A DNA stretch of 64,000 nt from Spisula solida (GCA_947247005.1 OX365944.1:5282501-5346500); one strand, 5' to 3'. Shown: positions 10,181 through 22,639, numbered from the stretch's first letter. Notes: a model not told the origin generated them from the letters alone. Numbers and translations: made by a program.

Positions 10181-12105
10181 GACTCATCTAACAACTCATT
10201 TAAGGGTAAACGAGTGTGTTAAGTTCGGTACGGTATCTTGGTGCTTCATGAATGTCCGAGTCGACACCTCTCCGGTATTAGAATTGTCCGCCGATGATAA
10301 CACTAGACTTTGTTAACGAATAAAAATGAATAATAAATGCATTTTCGCTGTTCAATTTTGTTCAGTTTTGTGCATATTCTCTTTTAATGATATAGTCCTT
10401 AAATCAACACTGTTGAATCAACGCAGTGTTTATTTCGTGCTTGTTTATTTATTGATGAGGCTAGAGTTATCTGCGGCGATACAATTCTCAAAACAGGATT
10501 AGTGTTTGCTCGACTTTTTCATCCAATCAGCAGGCTTGAGTTCCGTCTTTAAATCTTTTATTGTGTTTTGTAAACAAACGTTAGTGTTACCGTCGGCGGG
10601 CTATATGCCAGTGTGATCTTGTAAGAAAAAACATCGACTTAATACAATAACTCACCATCAATGACAAATAATGAACATTTATTGAAAGGTTTAATCCCTT
10701 GTGTGTATTCTTAACTGTGTTCAGTAATGATCATATTATTTTGATGATGCAAAATTAAAGCGCATTTAAATGTTGTGATTCTCTCGAAAAACACAATGTT
10801 TGTCAATTTAAGACGATTAAGTTTAATTCAATTATTTCCTAGGGGTTTGTCTTCTTTATTTATGAGATTAATTGCCAATGTACTTCTAATTGTTTCAATT
10901 CCATTTTTGATTGTTGGGATATGATATACTATTATCGATTTGATTAGTGTACGATGCATGCTTTTTCGGGTAGATTGGTCACATTCAAGTACGTGTGATG
11001 TCATATTTTCCAAGATGGTTTTCGATTAGTTTGCCCGAGATGCCCGAGCAACCCACGATGGCAAATCGAACATCCCGGGTTTAACTCTAGAGTCGATGTC
11101 AAAGATCAAGATATTGATCGCGGGACAACCTGGGGTTTCTCGAGTAATCGGTGTTCTATAAGTATGAGTCGTGAAAACAACTTTAAAACATGACGTGTTT
11201 TTTTTTCATAATAAAACAAAATCTTAGGAAACGTGCCCACATGAATAATTATTACCTGCGAGCCTTGAGCGAGCAGGTATATTGGATAGCATAAAGTAAA
11301 AAGTCCATGAAGGGGCACGTGGCCTGTTCTCGATGGTTTACGATTTCAAAAAAAATCCAAACAAAATATGCATTTTGTAAGAATGTCGTGAACCAGACTA
11401 ATTCCATTATTCTATGCGGTTAACATCGGTCTTTGTCGCGTTGCAACAGTTTTAATTTATTTACCGAAGAAATCAAAACTGTCCGAAATTTCAGTGAGAG
11501 CTAGGCAATATTGAGACCATGGATCTAAACAGCAGGTGACTGCAGCTGCATAAGCACAGCGCTTCCCAGTGAATTGTCATGGAATTATCGGAATTGGTTT
11601 ATGATCTTTGATATTGTTGAACACTGAAAACATGTCTTATGATAATACCTTTTAATGAACTGATACGAGGTTTTATTTATAAGCATATAAATATTATATG
11701 GAACAAGGGAGTCATAATATGCAATTAAGTGTCTTGAAAATTGGTTTGTTATACATGAAATTGAACAATTTGTTGATTAATTTCGTATGTCAAATTATCG
11801 TGCATATAGTTTTCCCAATTTGAAAGCTACCGGCCTATCGCGATTATTTTTTTCTTACAATTTTGAGATTTTCATGCTTAATTTTATACACATCAGCTGT
11901 TGAATTATGCAGATAGAAGGTCGAGGATCCTGTCAATTCTCTGTCAAATGAAGTCGGTACACCATTTGCTCGCAGGAACTATTTGACTTGTATATATTGT
12001 ATTGCAAAATGTCAATGTTTGATACCTGTAATGACTTTTTGAGAGAAAGTTAATTTAACGACATGTGGTGAAACAACTCGACCCTTACTTGACCTGTTCG
12101 ATTAT
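10180..12105 (+). repeat. Duplication module D, copy 1
   Basis: The reverse complement is found at 41700-40530. Shared tracts include TTTATTTATGAGATTAATTG (10855-10874), the CGATTTGATTAGTGTACGAT region, GCCCGAGCAACC, CAAAGATCAAGATATTGATC, and AGAGAAAGTTAATTTAACGA (12040-12059). A separate fragment similar to 10500-10560 lies at 55925-55985, so part of D is a dispersed repeat. No gene was recognised. Confidence 0.75.
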
Positions 12106-12240
12106 CTTTTTAAATACGCTTGCACAACACAAAATTCGCCGTGTCCTGTTCTAAACGAACACCGTAATCGTGTAATTGTACTACGATGCCCCAGAGGGGA
12201 TTTTGTACTTCACACGAAGAAGAAGAATATGAGAATATAG

Positions 12241-12376
12241 ATATCATATGTCAGTGTGTAAGGCGTTGATATCGCCAATCCAAAGGGCAAACTCTCACCC
12301 CGAGGCTAAAGTCGAGTTGACATTCTGATTCGAGGGTTGACAATGCCAATGTTACACACGCTGGTGTATGACATGT
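12241..12376. mobile_element. Palindromic MITE-like hairpin
   Basis: The left half (ATCATATGTCAGTGTGTAAG ... CACCCCGAG) pairs imperfectly with the right half (CGAGTTGACATTCTGATTCG ... GTGTATGACATG), with a tip CCCCGAGGCTAAAGTCGAG. A half-copy of the right arm occurs at 16542-16604. No coding content. Confidence 0.7.
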
Positions 12377-13943
12377 TTTATTATACATCACAAATTCATG
12401 AATATTATAAGTGTAGTAAAACGCTCACTGCCATGATTGTGATAGTTATAAATAGTATTATACCTCACTTTTTTCTACAGTGCTTATCTGCCATTGCCCC
12501 AGAAAGGCATTTCCTACCCATTTGACACGTGATCGACCAAAAGTAAATGTCAGGTCATGTGACATTTTCAATATTGCATTAGGGCAAGCAAATGCATCAA
12601 TTTTTGGTTTTTTAATTGTTGAAATATTGCAAAATTATTTTAGAATTAAAATAATTATATTTATTTTTTCGAGATCCCCACTAAACGTGTTGGCTACGCA
12701 CCAGCTTTGTCCGAAAGGCATTAGTCATACCTGGTCGATTTTGGCTGGGTCCTGTTTTATCGCTGTATGACAGCGTCGTAATAGGGTACCATCAGAGGGT
12801 ATATATTCAGTAAATCTCGTGCACCGCGCACTTGTTCAGTTACATCCAGACAGTTCGTTAGTAATATTTTCATTTTTCGGTGTGGTTTCAAGGTCAACAA
12901 ATCTGGAGAAACGGCGAATTTGAACACTTCTGATGTGAGGTAGAAGAGGGTTAAAAAGATAAGTAATGCATTTTTGTTTTGTAGTTCTTACTGTGACTAG
13001 TGGAACAGGTTTATGTACACGGTTTGGTAAATTTATAGAAACTTATAAGTCGGATTAGTCGGAAACGGTCGAGTCGACACTGGGATTGTGTTGACTCGTA
13101 GTACCGTTATTTCAACATGTCTGTATTGAATATTGATGTGTATTGATTATAAGTATAATAATGTATTGGTTGAATAGTGAAGCGGGTATTACATCTTTGT
13201 CTCCTCACTTTACTAATTTAACCGCCACGTGCTTAAAGTACGGTAGAGAAAACACACGAGTAATTATTAGCGACAGGCCAAATGTCCTTTGCTATGCTAT
13301 ATAACACACGGTAAGGCCACGTGTTGAAATTTTATTTTGTTTATGGGACGAATTATATATTTTGTTTCAGACCGTTCAGGGGTAACTGGCGTATATTACC
13401 AGGCACGTGGTTTAAATTAACGGACTTGTTTTGACTGAACATTTCTTTTATAGTTTGCCACTATGTAGAGTTCGGCTGATTAGACACTTGGTTTGTGAAG
13501 ATAACTTTTTGTCGGGGGTACATTTTATAAGGTTTATACTGATACACTCGTGCGAAGTGTATACAGCACTCGGTCAGTACCATGGTATTCACGTGCATTT
13601 CTGGTGTACTTTAGAATATAATTTAATTGGCTAGTGTGTCATTCATGTTTATGGCTAAAACAGCCGCCGAAGTTTTTATAAGTCACATACCATGGGCAGT
13701 TGTGTATTCAAACTTGATCACGAGATTGTAACTGGTACTTTATGTCAATCAACTGCACGGTTTTCTTACTTTTTCTTACTTTTTACATGTAGTTGTGGAT
13801 GACTGATCACTGCATTTGTGAGACTAGGCTATAGCGTCTACAAATCAGGTATAGTCCGGAGAGATTGACGCGCATATCAAACTGTTATTAGGCTTATTTA
13901 ACAGTTGATACTTGGTCTATGTTGGTAGTTGGTATGTTTTCAT
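12377..13943. other. No gene recognised; remnant sequence inside the composite insertion
   Basis: Short frames only. A duplicated-looking tract CAGAAAGGCATTTCCTACC / CCGAAAGGCATTAGTCATACC occurs at 12501 and 12710. I could not assign either to a known element. Confidence 0.4.
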
Positions 13944-14170
13944 GAGGGGGGGAATGTCACGAAGACGCTCTATGTGAAATATCAATACAAATCTAGTAGA
14001 CCGATATTGCAAGTTTGCTGGCAAAAACTTGTATGATAAGCGCAATAACCTTGTGTTGTGTTCGGGCGTGGGTGTCGGGATCAGGTAAATTTCTCCGAAC
14101 TATAGCTGACTCAAGTCTTACTCATGGTACAGTAAGCCAGGCTTGTCGATGAGTCAAGCGTTTTATCAGC
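13944..14170 (+). mobile_element. Candidate LTR start preceded by a polypurine tract
   Basis: A purine run GAGGGGGGGAA (13944-13954) is followed immediately by TGTCACGAAGACGCTC, the layout of a polypurine primer next to a 3' LTR beginning TG. Diverged copies of the same 200 bp occur at 14861-15060 and 43541-43740, each with the CATGAG/CATAAG lead and the GACCGATATTG tract. No pol frame is nearby, so only LTR remnants would remain. This is inferred from structure; the LTR end was not located. Confidence 0.45.
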
Positions 14171-14860
14171 AGGGTATAGGATGTCGTTACGTGCTGGTCC
14201 GAGTGGAATGTACATTTTCTCATTTTCTCGATCTAGGATACGAGTAAGAAATTTACTGACCTATGTACATGCATGGGGGTCTATCCTAGTATTCAAATAA
14301 CACATAATAGCATTAAATTAACAGTGGCCTGTATTCAATTAGACTCTAGGAGCTCGTGGTCCTAGGCCTCCTTTACTATGAGGGTTTGTTTGAGAAGTTA
14401 GTGCAGTCATTGCTTATTACACATATTTATGTATATTGTAGTGGTAATATTATTAAAGAGAAACCAGGATGCTGTCGCAGCTAGGACACGGATCGACGTC
14501 AACGATAAGGCTTTGGTTTTGACTCGACTTTGTTGTGTATTCACTGCCTTTAACAGGGCATCCGATCAAGCTGCAGTCTAAGTTAAGTATAATTAATACA
14601 TACGCATAGTACAATTTGTGATGTACTTGTTTTTACACCACTCTGTTACTACGAAGCTGTCTAAGTTATTAGTACATATGTGACCGTCAGTCATTTTACG
14701 GTACAACTGTTGGTTTTGTTTGTGTTTTTGCAGAGGAATACGTTGTTTGTAACAGAGAAACGTAAGGTTCGGAGAGTGTAGCATGATCCTCGACCTTCTT
14801 GAACACAATTCAACAGCTATCTTGTTACAAGTGTATATTTTTGTTCTTGTGGTATATTTT

Positions 14861-15060
14861 CATGAGCGGAGAGTATCACGAGGGCGCTCGATGTGTGGTA
14901 CAAAAACAGAGCTAAGGGACCGATATTGACGATTAGCTCGAACGTTGATATTATCAATACAGGAACTTGTATTGTATTCGTGCTTGTGTCGGGGCCGGGT
15001 AATTGTCTCTGTACTGTATGTGAGATTATAGAGCCATTCAACTTGCTAGGTTTCTTATGA
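14861..15060 (+). repeat. Second copy of the LTR-like repeat
   Basis: CATGAGCGGAGAGTATCACG corresponds to the polypurine/TGTCACG boundary of the 13944 copy but is mutated. It continues through GACCGATATTGACGATT and GTGTCGGGGCCGGGTAA. Downstream, CGCCATATAAATATGGCG (15128-15145) is a perfect 18-bp palindrome with a TATA-like core. Confidence 0.45.
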
Positions 15061-15814
15061 GAAGTAACGTGTGCTGTCGATGGTCAGATTGTTTACTTTA
15101 CATTCAAGTTTAGGCAGCCCAGCAACGCCATATAAATATGGCGACATATAGGCATTCGAGCCAGACGTTGTTGATGAGAAAACAAACGCTGTGCCCCGAG
15201 TAAGATACTTACAAGTTCACTTTAAAGTGTCAACATTTTCTTGGAAGCTAACACATGTTCGGAATGTAAATTCATGTTATACAGTATAGTTTCAGGATTT
15301 GCAGTTCAACGAGTTAATAGAGTCGGCCTTCAATTAAGACGATTGGACAATTTGATATATCCACACCGGATATCGTTGCAAATACTGGGGGTTTTCCGTT
15401 GGATTAAATTCACCTTAATGATGTAGGTTTAGGTTTTATTCAGATTATATTTGGGATATGATCTTAAGGAACTGAGTTGCGTTTTTCAGAATTTTTGGGG
15501 TATAAATTTTATAATTTATTGTGGCGGAAAAATTCGGTCGACCGAGAGGAATACGGATGTTACCTAGGTATTTCGTACAATATTAAATAGTTTATGTACT
15601 TTAAACGTGTTTGACCGATCAGGGCTCCTCTTCTCGTTCCGGGGACCCGACTGGGAATGAGGTGCCTCTGATAGGGAATCTAAATTGGTTGAGACTTAAC
15701 GATGTACTACGGAAAGGTATCATACGGTTGATCAGTGAGTGTGTCTGTTGCGTAGTATTAGGTTTTGCCCTCCTCTAATGGTAATTCCTAGGTTGTTGAT
15801 ATTGTGTACACACG

Positions 15815-16010
15815 GTCACGGCTTGTGGCCCAGTAAGTTGGTTGTGTATTCACTGCCACGGCTTGTGGCACAGTAAGTTGGTTGTGTACTCACTGCCACG
15901 GCTTGTGGCTCAGTAAGTTGGTTGTGTATACAGTGCCACGGCTTGTGGCTCAGTAAGTTGGTTGTGTATACAGTGCCACGGCTTGTGGCTCAGTAAGTTG
16001 GCATGATACG
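15815..16010. repeat. 40-bp tandem repeat, about 5 copies
   Basis: The unit begins CCACGGCTTGTGGCTCAGTA and ends GTTGTGTATACAGTG. Five head-to-tail copies are followed by isolated partial copies near 16010 and 16165. Each unit has a short inverted pair (CCAC/GTGG). Related single GTTGTGTATTCACTGCC tracts occur at 14532 and 15842. Confidence 0.85.
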
Positions 16011-16829
16011 ACCACGGCTTGTGTGTCTCACAGTGTTGTTGCATCCGGGCTGTACATTGGATCGGCACGGGTTGCGGTCCCTTCCATTTTCCGGGAACCC
16101 GATGGTGGGGGGATCGCGATCTGACTGTCGGTTGATTTACAGCTTGGTTGGTGTCTTACGTACAGCCACGGCTTGTGGCTCGCACTGTGGAAGTCGTAGT
16201 ACATCTCAAGGGTAGTAGAATAATCAGTGGGAGCATAATCAAATTACGTGTAACGAATCCGTTTTCCTTTCGGTCGACGGGATTTACAGACATACACGGA
16301 TACCCGGTATTGTCTTGAGCGGCCTAACTTATCCACATTTATATTATACGTTGAATTATTTAGAAACCATGTTAGTGTGTGATTAAATCGAATATTACTG
16401 GAAATGGTGTTGTCTTCATATCGAGTAATAAAATAAACAAAGTTTGAACATGCGGAATATACACAACAGTTATATGAAGACATAGTCATGTTTACCGTTT
16501 GTAACCATCACAATCATAGTAGTGAACGTTTTGATAACAACTCGGGATGACATTCTGCACTCGGGTTGACAATATCAGTGGCATACACGCGCTGACATAT
16601 GATAGTGCAGAAATCAAATTAGCAAGGCGATGAAAATCTATATATATAAAACAATATGCGACTTATTTGTATGTTAAATTATTCAAGATATAAATATGTT
16701 TCCATATGCTAACAATGGTCAAAAATACACTTAGTGATATTTTTTGTGTATTTGAATAACGCAATACCAGTATCAATCTTTAATGAAACAGATGTTTCGA
16801 AAATAATGCTCCGATTTGTAGTGCAAATG

Positions 16830-19200
16830 CAATAACCCCGCGAAATGCATGGTGTAAAAACGCAAACTTGTAATTCATTTAAGATTTTACAATTTACGCA
16901 AAAGTAATACCTGGAAAATTACAATACACTTTTCATTTTCGTGGAGTTACACTATGTTTGTTAATAATCATTCAACTTCATATAGGTAATGTTTCGTAAT
17001 TTACTCTACGTAATCTGTCATAAAACGTTTTAAACACAAACAACAAAACATTAAATAAATAAATATAAGTATACTCTTGTAAATAGAAAAGTAACCTCTG
17101 TGTATATTTGATTGTCTTGCATACTTTGCTTTGCATTTAGTCTTTCGTATATGACTTTAGATATGGCTTGAAATACTTGGTAATCCAATCGTCAGATGTA
17201 AGCACACACATATCTGCTAAGTCAACTGTTTTACCAGTGAATGTCCCTTTGTGTCCATACACAATGTCTTTCCAATATCTAGGTTATACTGACACGTTGT
17301 ATATCCCAGGTTGTAATTCATGCTGCATGTAAATGCAAAGCCACATCTAGTGTTCTTATTACATGGTTGTAGTGGCATACATATATCTTTCTCACAAGTT
17401 CCATCAGGACAGCCATATGTACACACAATCTTGGGGTAACATATCAAATGGTACGCACAGTACTCCTCGGGACAACATCCTTCTGAACAGTAACGATACT
17501 GAAATACATGAACACTTTCACATCAGTAGTTCGTTCAAACAGTAAACAGATCGCGTATATTCTATTTATTCAAAACTGTAAAGTAGCATATTTTGCGCTA
17601 TCCATATTCCATTTGCTGTATAACCGTATGATTGACTCTTATTTTACAAGGGGAATTTTAAATTTTAAAGCTACATAATTTATGCGTATTATGCCAAAGC
17701 ATCACAGAATTGTAGCATGTTCTGTCATACTGGTAAATATACCACGAAAGTAATAAATTGTATGGTTCATTTAATCAACAACTTATTGTGTACAATTATG
17801 TACGAAGCTTGACTGTTTCAATAAGCTTACCACTTTAACCCTCTCTCCATAAATTCTAAGGTATAATGTAAGATGAAGAATAGATTGTTCGTTTAGAATT
17901 TGGAAGTTTTGTCAAATCGTTTATAGTTAACGGTTAATTGCACGTTTACATGAATCATACAAAAATAGACTTAATAAATTGTTTCTCAAGTATTAGATCT
18001 AGTATACAAAATGTAAATCGTAATATTATATTTTATGTTGGTATTTCAACAATTCTCTGTCATGATATCGGATGATACAATCAATTTATTCATTACGTTT
18101 TGATTTGTGTAAAGATAACTAAGAGATAAGTTATTTAGCTGATTCGAACAATCTTGAATTGAAAGTCTCTAATGCTCTTGTTGTACTCGAGGATGGAGTA
18201 TATACCTCCCCTTGTCCGTATACGCTACCCTCGGTGACATATATCGTTTAATCCACTATAGGGATATGCGGCCAGCCAAATTGATTTATGAACTACATAT
18301 ATGGTCAGCCATAGAATATTAATGAGCTATTATGAACTTTTATATAATTCTAAGTATGTAAGTGTATTACCTAAATAAAGGCCACCGACCCTAAATACAT
18401 TTCTCATTAAAGATTTAAAAACACATCTTCCTGTATACCAATAAGTATCATTCTCTTATTTCAGAGTGTTTTCAAAATACCACAGGAATGGTGAACAACA
18501 CGTTTTAATGTGTATACAATGATTAATGTTAGGGTGATACAAGTACCTGAGGATGACAATTATTGTAGTCGTATGCTAATGTAGTTTTTGCATTGTGGAA
18601 TATTACAGAGGTTATGGAGTTTTTATTTTATAAAGGAGTTAAGTCCGATGTGCTAAAAACGCGAGACGAGTCAATGTGTCCTACATCAAAATTTCTATTT
18701 TAACAGGAAATCGCAAAAAATATAATTATAACGGAGCACGCAATATTTGATTCTTCGTGTATATTATGCGATTAAATAGGGCTGTTCCCATTAACTCGTC
18801 ATTCACAAGTACTATTGACAGAATGGTATTTACATATATTTCGTTGCTACAGTTGTGTAATAAATACTACAATTCAATGTAAAACAAATACTAAAAACAG
18901 ATTAATGAGAATATACCCAACAAAACTAACACGATTAGATAATAATCGATACCTTTTAAACGGATTTTTAAAAGTGGATATTTACGGGAAAGCTTGTTAT
19001 ATGAGCATCGTTTTATACGTCATTTGCCGATTGGAAAAAGCGCATTGCTGTTTGAACGTTAATATTTTGCATTCCACGCCTTGGTTCATTGACAACCAAG
19101 AAACAAAACACAAAACTATCGACTGATTTACTGTAAATGTTACTTGAATAAGTATTTCTTCACTCATCTCACTTGATGTGTAATTGGCTATATGTCGATT
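16830..19200 (+). repeat. Duplication module E, copy 1
   Basis: The reverse complement is found at 40530-39030, including the cysteine-rich exon (17220-17501), the tract GGGATATGCGGCCAGCC (18262-18278) with CCTAAATAAAGGCCACCGAC (18370-18389), and ATCTCACTTGATGTGTAATTG (19165-19185). A third copy starts at about 32590 (GGAATATGCGGCC) but jumps directly to module F. Confidence 0.75.
17217..17501 (-). CDS. Last exon of an unrecognised cysteine-rich protein
   Basis: On the minus strand a pyrimidine-rich ATGTATTTCAG acceptor (AG at about 17502-17503) is followed by an open frame reading YRYCSEGCCPEEYCAYHLIC, then YPKIVCTYGCPDGTCEKDIC and further cysteines, ending VKQLT and TAG at 17217. About 94 residues contain 16 cysteines in C-x3-CC, C-x3-C and C-x4-C spacings, which suggests a secreted disulfide-rich protein. 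I do not recognise the family. No upstream exon or signal peptide could be placed in the left copy. The decayed duplicate at 39898-40153 keeps the same acceptor, so this exon predates the duplication. That favours a real gene, although the complete transcript is unknown. Confidence 0.55.
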   Translation of the reverse strand, partial: QYRYCSEGCCPEEYCAYHLICYPKIVCTYGCPDGTCEKDICMPLQPCNKNTRCGFAFTCSMNYNLGYTTCQYNLDIGKTLCMDTKGHSLVKQLT

Positions 19201-19370
19201 ATGTAACGTAATGAAAAATATTGTGCAACAGCGTATTAAAATTGATAAATTGAGAGTCAAAATATGGGGCGAAAATTTGAACGGCGCATAACATTTAACG
19301 GTGCGGAGGTAAATAATTAGGTCGCATTATGTTTTTGGAGATACGAAATATTTGCTATGTTAGAATCGAA
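19200..19370. other. No feature seen
   Basis: Short AT-rich spacer between module E and the palindrome; no counterpart was found in the inverted copy. Confidence 0.4.
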
Positions 19371-19532
19371 ATAATGAATATGTAGCTGTGCTTTGTGGCT
19401 GTGATAAAATATAGGCACTCGTTTGGATGCGATCATTAAATCACTCGTGCTACGCACTCGTGATTTAATTACTACGCATCCAAAAACTCGTTCCTATATT
19501 TTGTTGCGAAGCTCAGTTACATATTCAATATT
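19370..19532. mobile_element. Palindromic MITE-like hairpin
   Basis: The outer arms ATGAATATGTAGCTG (19373-19387) and CAGTTACATATTCAAT (19514-19529) pair. Pairing continues through AAAATATAGG, CTCGTTTGGATGCG and ATTAAATCACTCGTGC to a tip CACTCGTGCTACGCACTCGTG. It lies between modules E and F and has no obvious copy in the inverted arm, which suggests an insertion. Confidence 0.8.
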
Positions 19533-19719
19533 AAAATGGTAAAGTCTTTTAATTGAATCAGCACATACGACTGCTTTTTTATTTAAAGTACTACCGTTAC
19601 ATTATATTGAACGTGTTTTTTCTTTGGGGCGACAGTTTGTGGATCATAATAATCATAAGCAAACATGGCGTATTGCAACAACCTTTGGGGAAATGTAGTC
19701 GGTATATATATGTATCATA

Positions 19720-21260
19720 TTTGCTGAGAAATAGTTGATTTTAGAACTTGGGAATTGTTTTGGGGAAAATAATGCTCTTTGTCTCACGATAGGAGCTTAA
19801 TCTATAACATGATAATAAAAATAAGATTTTGAATTCCCAAATATTTACGTTATATAAACACGAACCTGTGTGTATATAAATGTACTTTTCTAAACGTGAG
19901 AAAAAATCACAAAAATCTAAATTCTATTCAAATTCGTATATTGTTTCCGTTACTTATTGGCCTAAATCTTAGCTCCTTATGTTATTTATAGACAAAAACT
20001 AGTTAGCATTCTATTAGAATAAAGAAACCATATAAAGGACATTATTTTATCTTTGTTCTTACTTGATAGAATTGTTTTAATTTTCGTGCATGTTTACAGG
20101 GTTTAGCTCGGTCCTCCTTAATTACGTTATTTTGGGGAATAATTCTAAATTCTAAATCAAAAGTCAAATATACAGGAAACTCTCAGATTTCACTGTCTAA
20201 GAAAATAATTCATTTCACTATTACATTTGATTATCATTTAATGCACTTACTCTTCTACATTTTCCTAGAGAAATCAGTTCAGAAATAACACAAAATAATA
20301 TCCAGATAATCTCCGCTCTTTTACATACTCCTAGCATCATTGACTTCAAAACCATAACACCGTCATTTAATAATCCGAGCTTCGTACAATCTCCGAACCC
20401 CAGTAATGTAATGGAACGTTTTCACGAAACGTCTACCTGAAGTATGGATATATCAGATGAAACTAGAATCTCACAACCTTCTTAGATCTAATTATTCCTC
20501 ATTCGACGCTTTCAATAGAGAGAAATTGGCAATATTTGCACCGAAAGGTTTGTTTATCGATGCCACCAGTACAACTATACGTGCTTTCTTTGTAGATATT
20601 GGTTTCGTGGACTGTAGTAAAGAAACAGTTTGCGACAATTTTACGAAAGACGTTATAGTGCAGAAAAACTAATTCCAGACGGCAAATAAATACAAACAGT
20701 ATGCACTCGGCTTTCGATAAAGCTTTAAGGAGCACTGTAGGTAGTATCAGTAATATCCAATATGCCTGAAGTATATCGCTATGCATGTGTACTCTGTTGT
20801 TGAAAAGCAAATTACGTTATTTCCGCAGCAGCGCAAAAAGCTATTATAACATGCAACCGTATTTTTATAGAATTAAGTTGTAGACTCATCAAGAAAGCAA
20901 TTCGTTATTTCCAGTTAGTTTGTGGATAAACATGTAAATGTTAATTATACCTTTAAATACTATGTAGAGAACATACAGGAAACAATAATCGTACAACTAA
21001 TCTTCGACAATGATTGGTTTGTGTCTATTTTAATGACTTCAGCTAACCTAGTAAAAAGTTTGTCTGCATCATCATTGGCTCTATTGGGATTAGCAGAAGC
21101 TGTATTTGGAACCTAATTGTATATAACCATCTAGAAAATATAATTTCAACAGTTTGTCAGACAATGGCTCGTTCGGCTTTCTACAGATTTACAAGTAAAA
21201 TACAGAATCGATAATGAAACAAACAAGTTATATTGTTGCAATGCAAAGCTCTGAAGGACG
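19720..21260 (+). repeat. Duplication module F, copy 1
   Basis: This aligns with 32640-34480 (same strand) and 38360-37480 (opposite strand). Strong landmarks are AATTCTAAATCAAAAGTCAA (20150), CACAAAATAATATCCAGATA (20290), GAGAGAAATTGGCAATATTT (20518) and CCTAATTGTATATAACCATC (21110). Short frames in all copies share peptide strings (CKYCQFLSI on minus, REKLAIFA on plus), but small indels between copies break the frames. I therefore read it as non-coding or as relics. Confidence 0.75.
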
Positions 21261-21295
21261 TTAAATGTTAACTTATTCCAAGCATTTGCTTTTAA

Positions 21296-22634
21296 GGACG
21301 TTTAATAGGGTAATTAATTTTTTTAAATGATACCAAAAATAGGCACAATTATAGTTTAATACATACTGAAGCAATATGTGAAATAAAAAAGGTATGTCGC
21401 GGTACTATTTAAGGGGTCATGGGCCCTTTTGCAACATCACTTTTCCAGAAAATGACTAAAAATCCTGATATTTCGCAATGTATTTATTTTTGTATTGAAA
21501 TTAATATTATTTTTTTTTGTTAAAATTATTTCCATGTACAAACACGTATTATTCAAACATTCCTATCAAATTTTGGTATTAATAAGAAAATTCACAAACA
21601 AGAATTGTCAAAATTTCCGAAAAATGACTGCTAAAAAGACAAACAAAATACACAAAATTAGCCGTAGCTCAAAAACTACCAAAATATAATTTTCATTGCT
21701 AATTTTGTTGATAAAAGTGTACTCAATCCAAAAATTAAATAAAAAAGATAGGTCACGGTACTACTTTTTGCGCTATGACGTCATTATTGTCCCCTATATC
21801 ATAAAAACCTTAGTGAAATTGCGTAACAGTGCCGAATTATCTGCGCGAAAAAATATTCTAATACCAAAATGTACTTACATTTGCATATTATTATACATGA
21901 AAGTATAGTAAATATAAACTTAGAAAAAAGGACGTCTTGCAAGAATTCTTTTAGGTGCCGTTACGTCGTAGTTGTGTCTCTTTGCAATGAAAATTGTGGT
22001 AAAAGGGCGATAAAATGGCGCAAAAGAGGCCAAATTAGTACATTTTGCACATAAGTTTTCCCCATAATTTCTAGTCTTGTCATAATTTATTTTTGGCTAA
22101 GGATGTTCATTTAAGTGTAATTTATCTCGAAATTAAAATAAAACATATGTTATCTCGTTACGCTGTGTGCTATTATGACTGAATTATCTCCCCTTTATCC
22201 CAATTTGGCAGTGGTGTAGCATTCCTATAGCAAGGGGGCACAGATGGGCCCTGACTCGCTCACTTGAATATTCTTCACAATTTTAGTCAAGAGATCATTA
22301 ATTTATTCCCTGTATATCAGTAAATAGGGATCTGTGTAGTCCCAGGCAATACGAACACTCATTATAAATTGGTACAGGTAACCCAAGTAATAATTTCTAA
22401 TTTCACAAAAAAGGAATGAAAATGTTACCACTTTTTCATGCAGACTATTTCCATATTATTTACACAGTGAATTTATTTTTACCCCATAGTACCTATATTT
22501 ATATTAACCCTAGAAAGTATCACGACAAACATTTTGCCCAATTTTCATGACGATCCAGTGCAAAACACGGCCCCTGTCCCCGTTTAAGATATATGCGCAG
22601 AAATGATGCGCATAAACAACTGCATCAAACGTCC
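21296..22634. mobile_element. piggyBac-like non-autonomous element flanked by TTAA
   Basis: TTAA at 21292-21295 precedes GGACGTTTAATAGG; at the other end CATCAAACGTCC is followed by TTAA at 22635-22638. The ends are inverted repeats (GGACGTTTRATRNAG), and TTAA is the piggyBac target duplication. In the inverted partner the flanks are joined: an AAGCAAATGC tract at 37488-37497 lies next to the region matching GTTCATGTTCAAAATTAC, with no insert. The 1.34-kb interior has no transposase frame. It contains an internal duplication around GGTCACGGTACTAC (21752) and GGTATGTCGCGGTACTA (21391). Superfamily is inferred from TTAA only. Confidence 0.75.
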
Positions 22635-22639
22635 TTAAG

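Larger units (their letters stand above)
12106..16830. mobile_element. Composite 4.7-kb insertion with LTR-like remnants
   Basis: In the inverted partner the sequence on either side of this block is adjacent: CTGTTCGATT here ends at about 12105, and homology resumes at GCAATAACCCCGCG (about 16830), while the partner reads CGGGGTAATCGAACATG at 40522-40538. The block contains a palindromic element (12241-12376), two LTR-like segments (13944-14170, 14861-15060), a 40-bp tandem repeat (15815-16010) and a half-copy of the palindrome (16542-16604). There is no intact protein-coding frame. It is probably several nested insertions rather than one element. Confidence 0.6.

Noticed and set aside
20457..20810. 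Overlapping frames in module F with peptides shared between copies
   Set aside because: Copies differ by a 1-bp insertion and an 8-bp deletion within the shared stretch, so coding constraint is unlikely; peptide similarity follows from DNA similarity.
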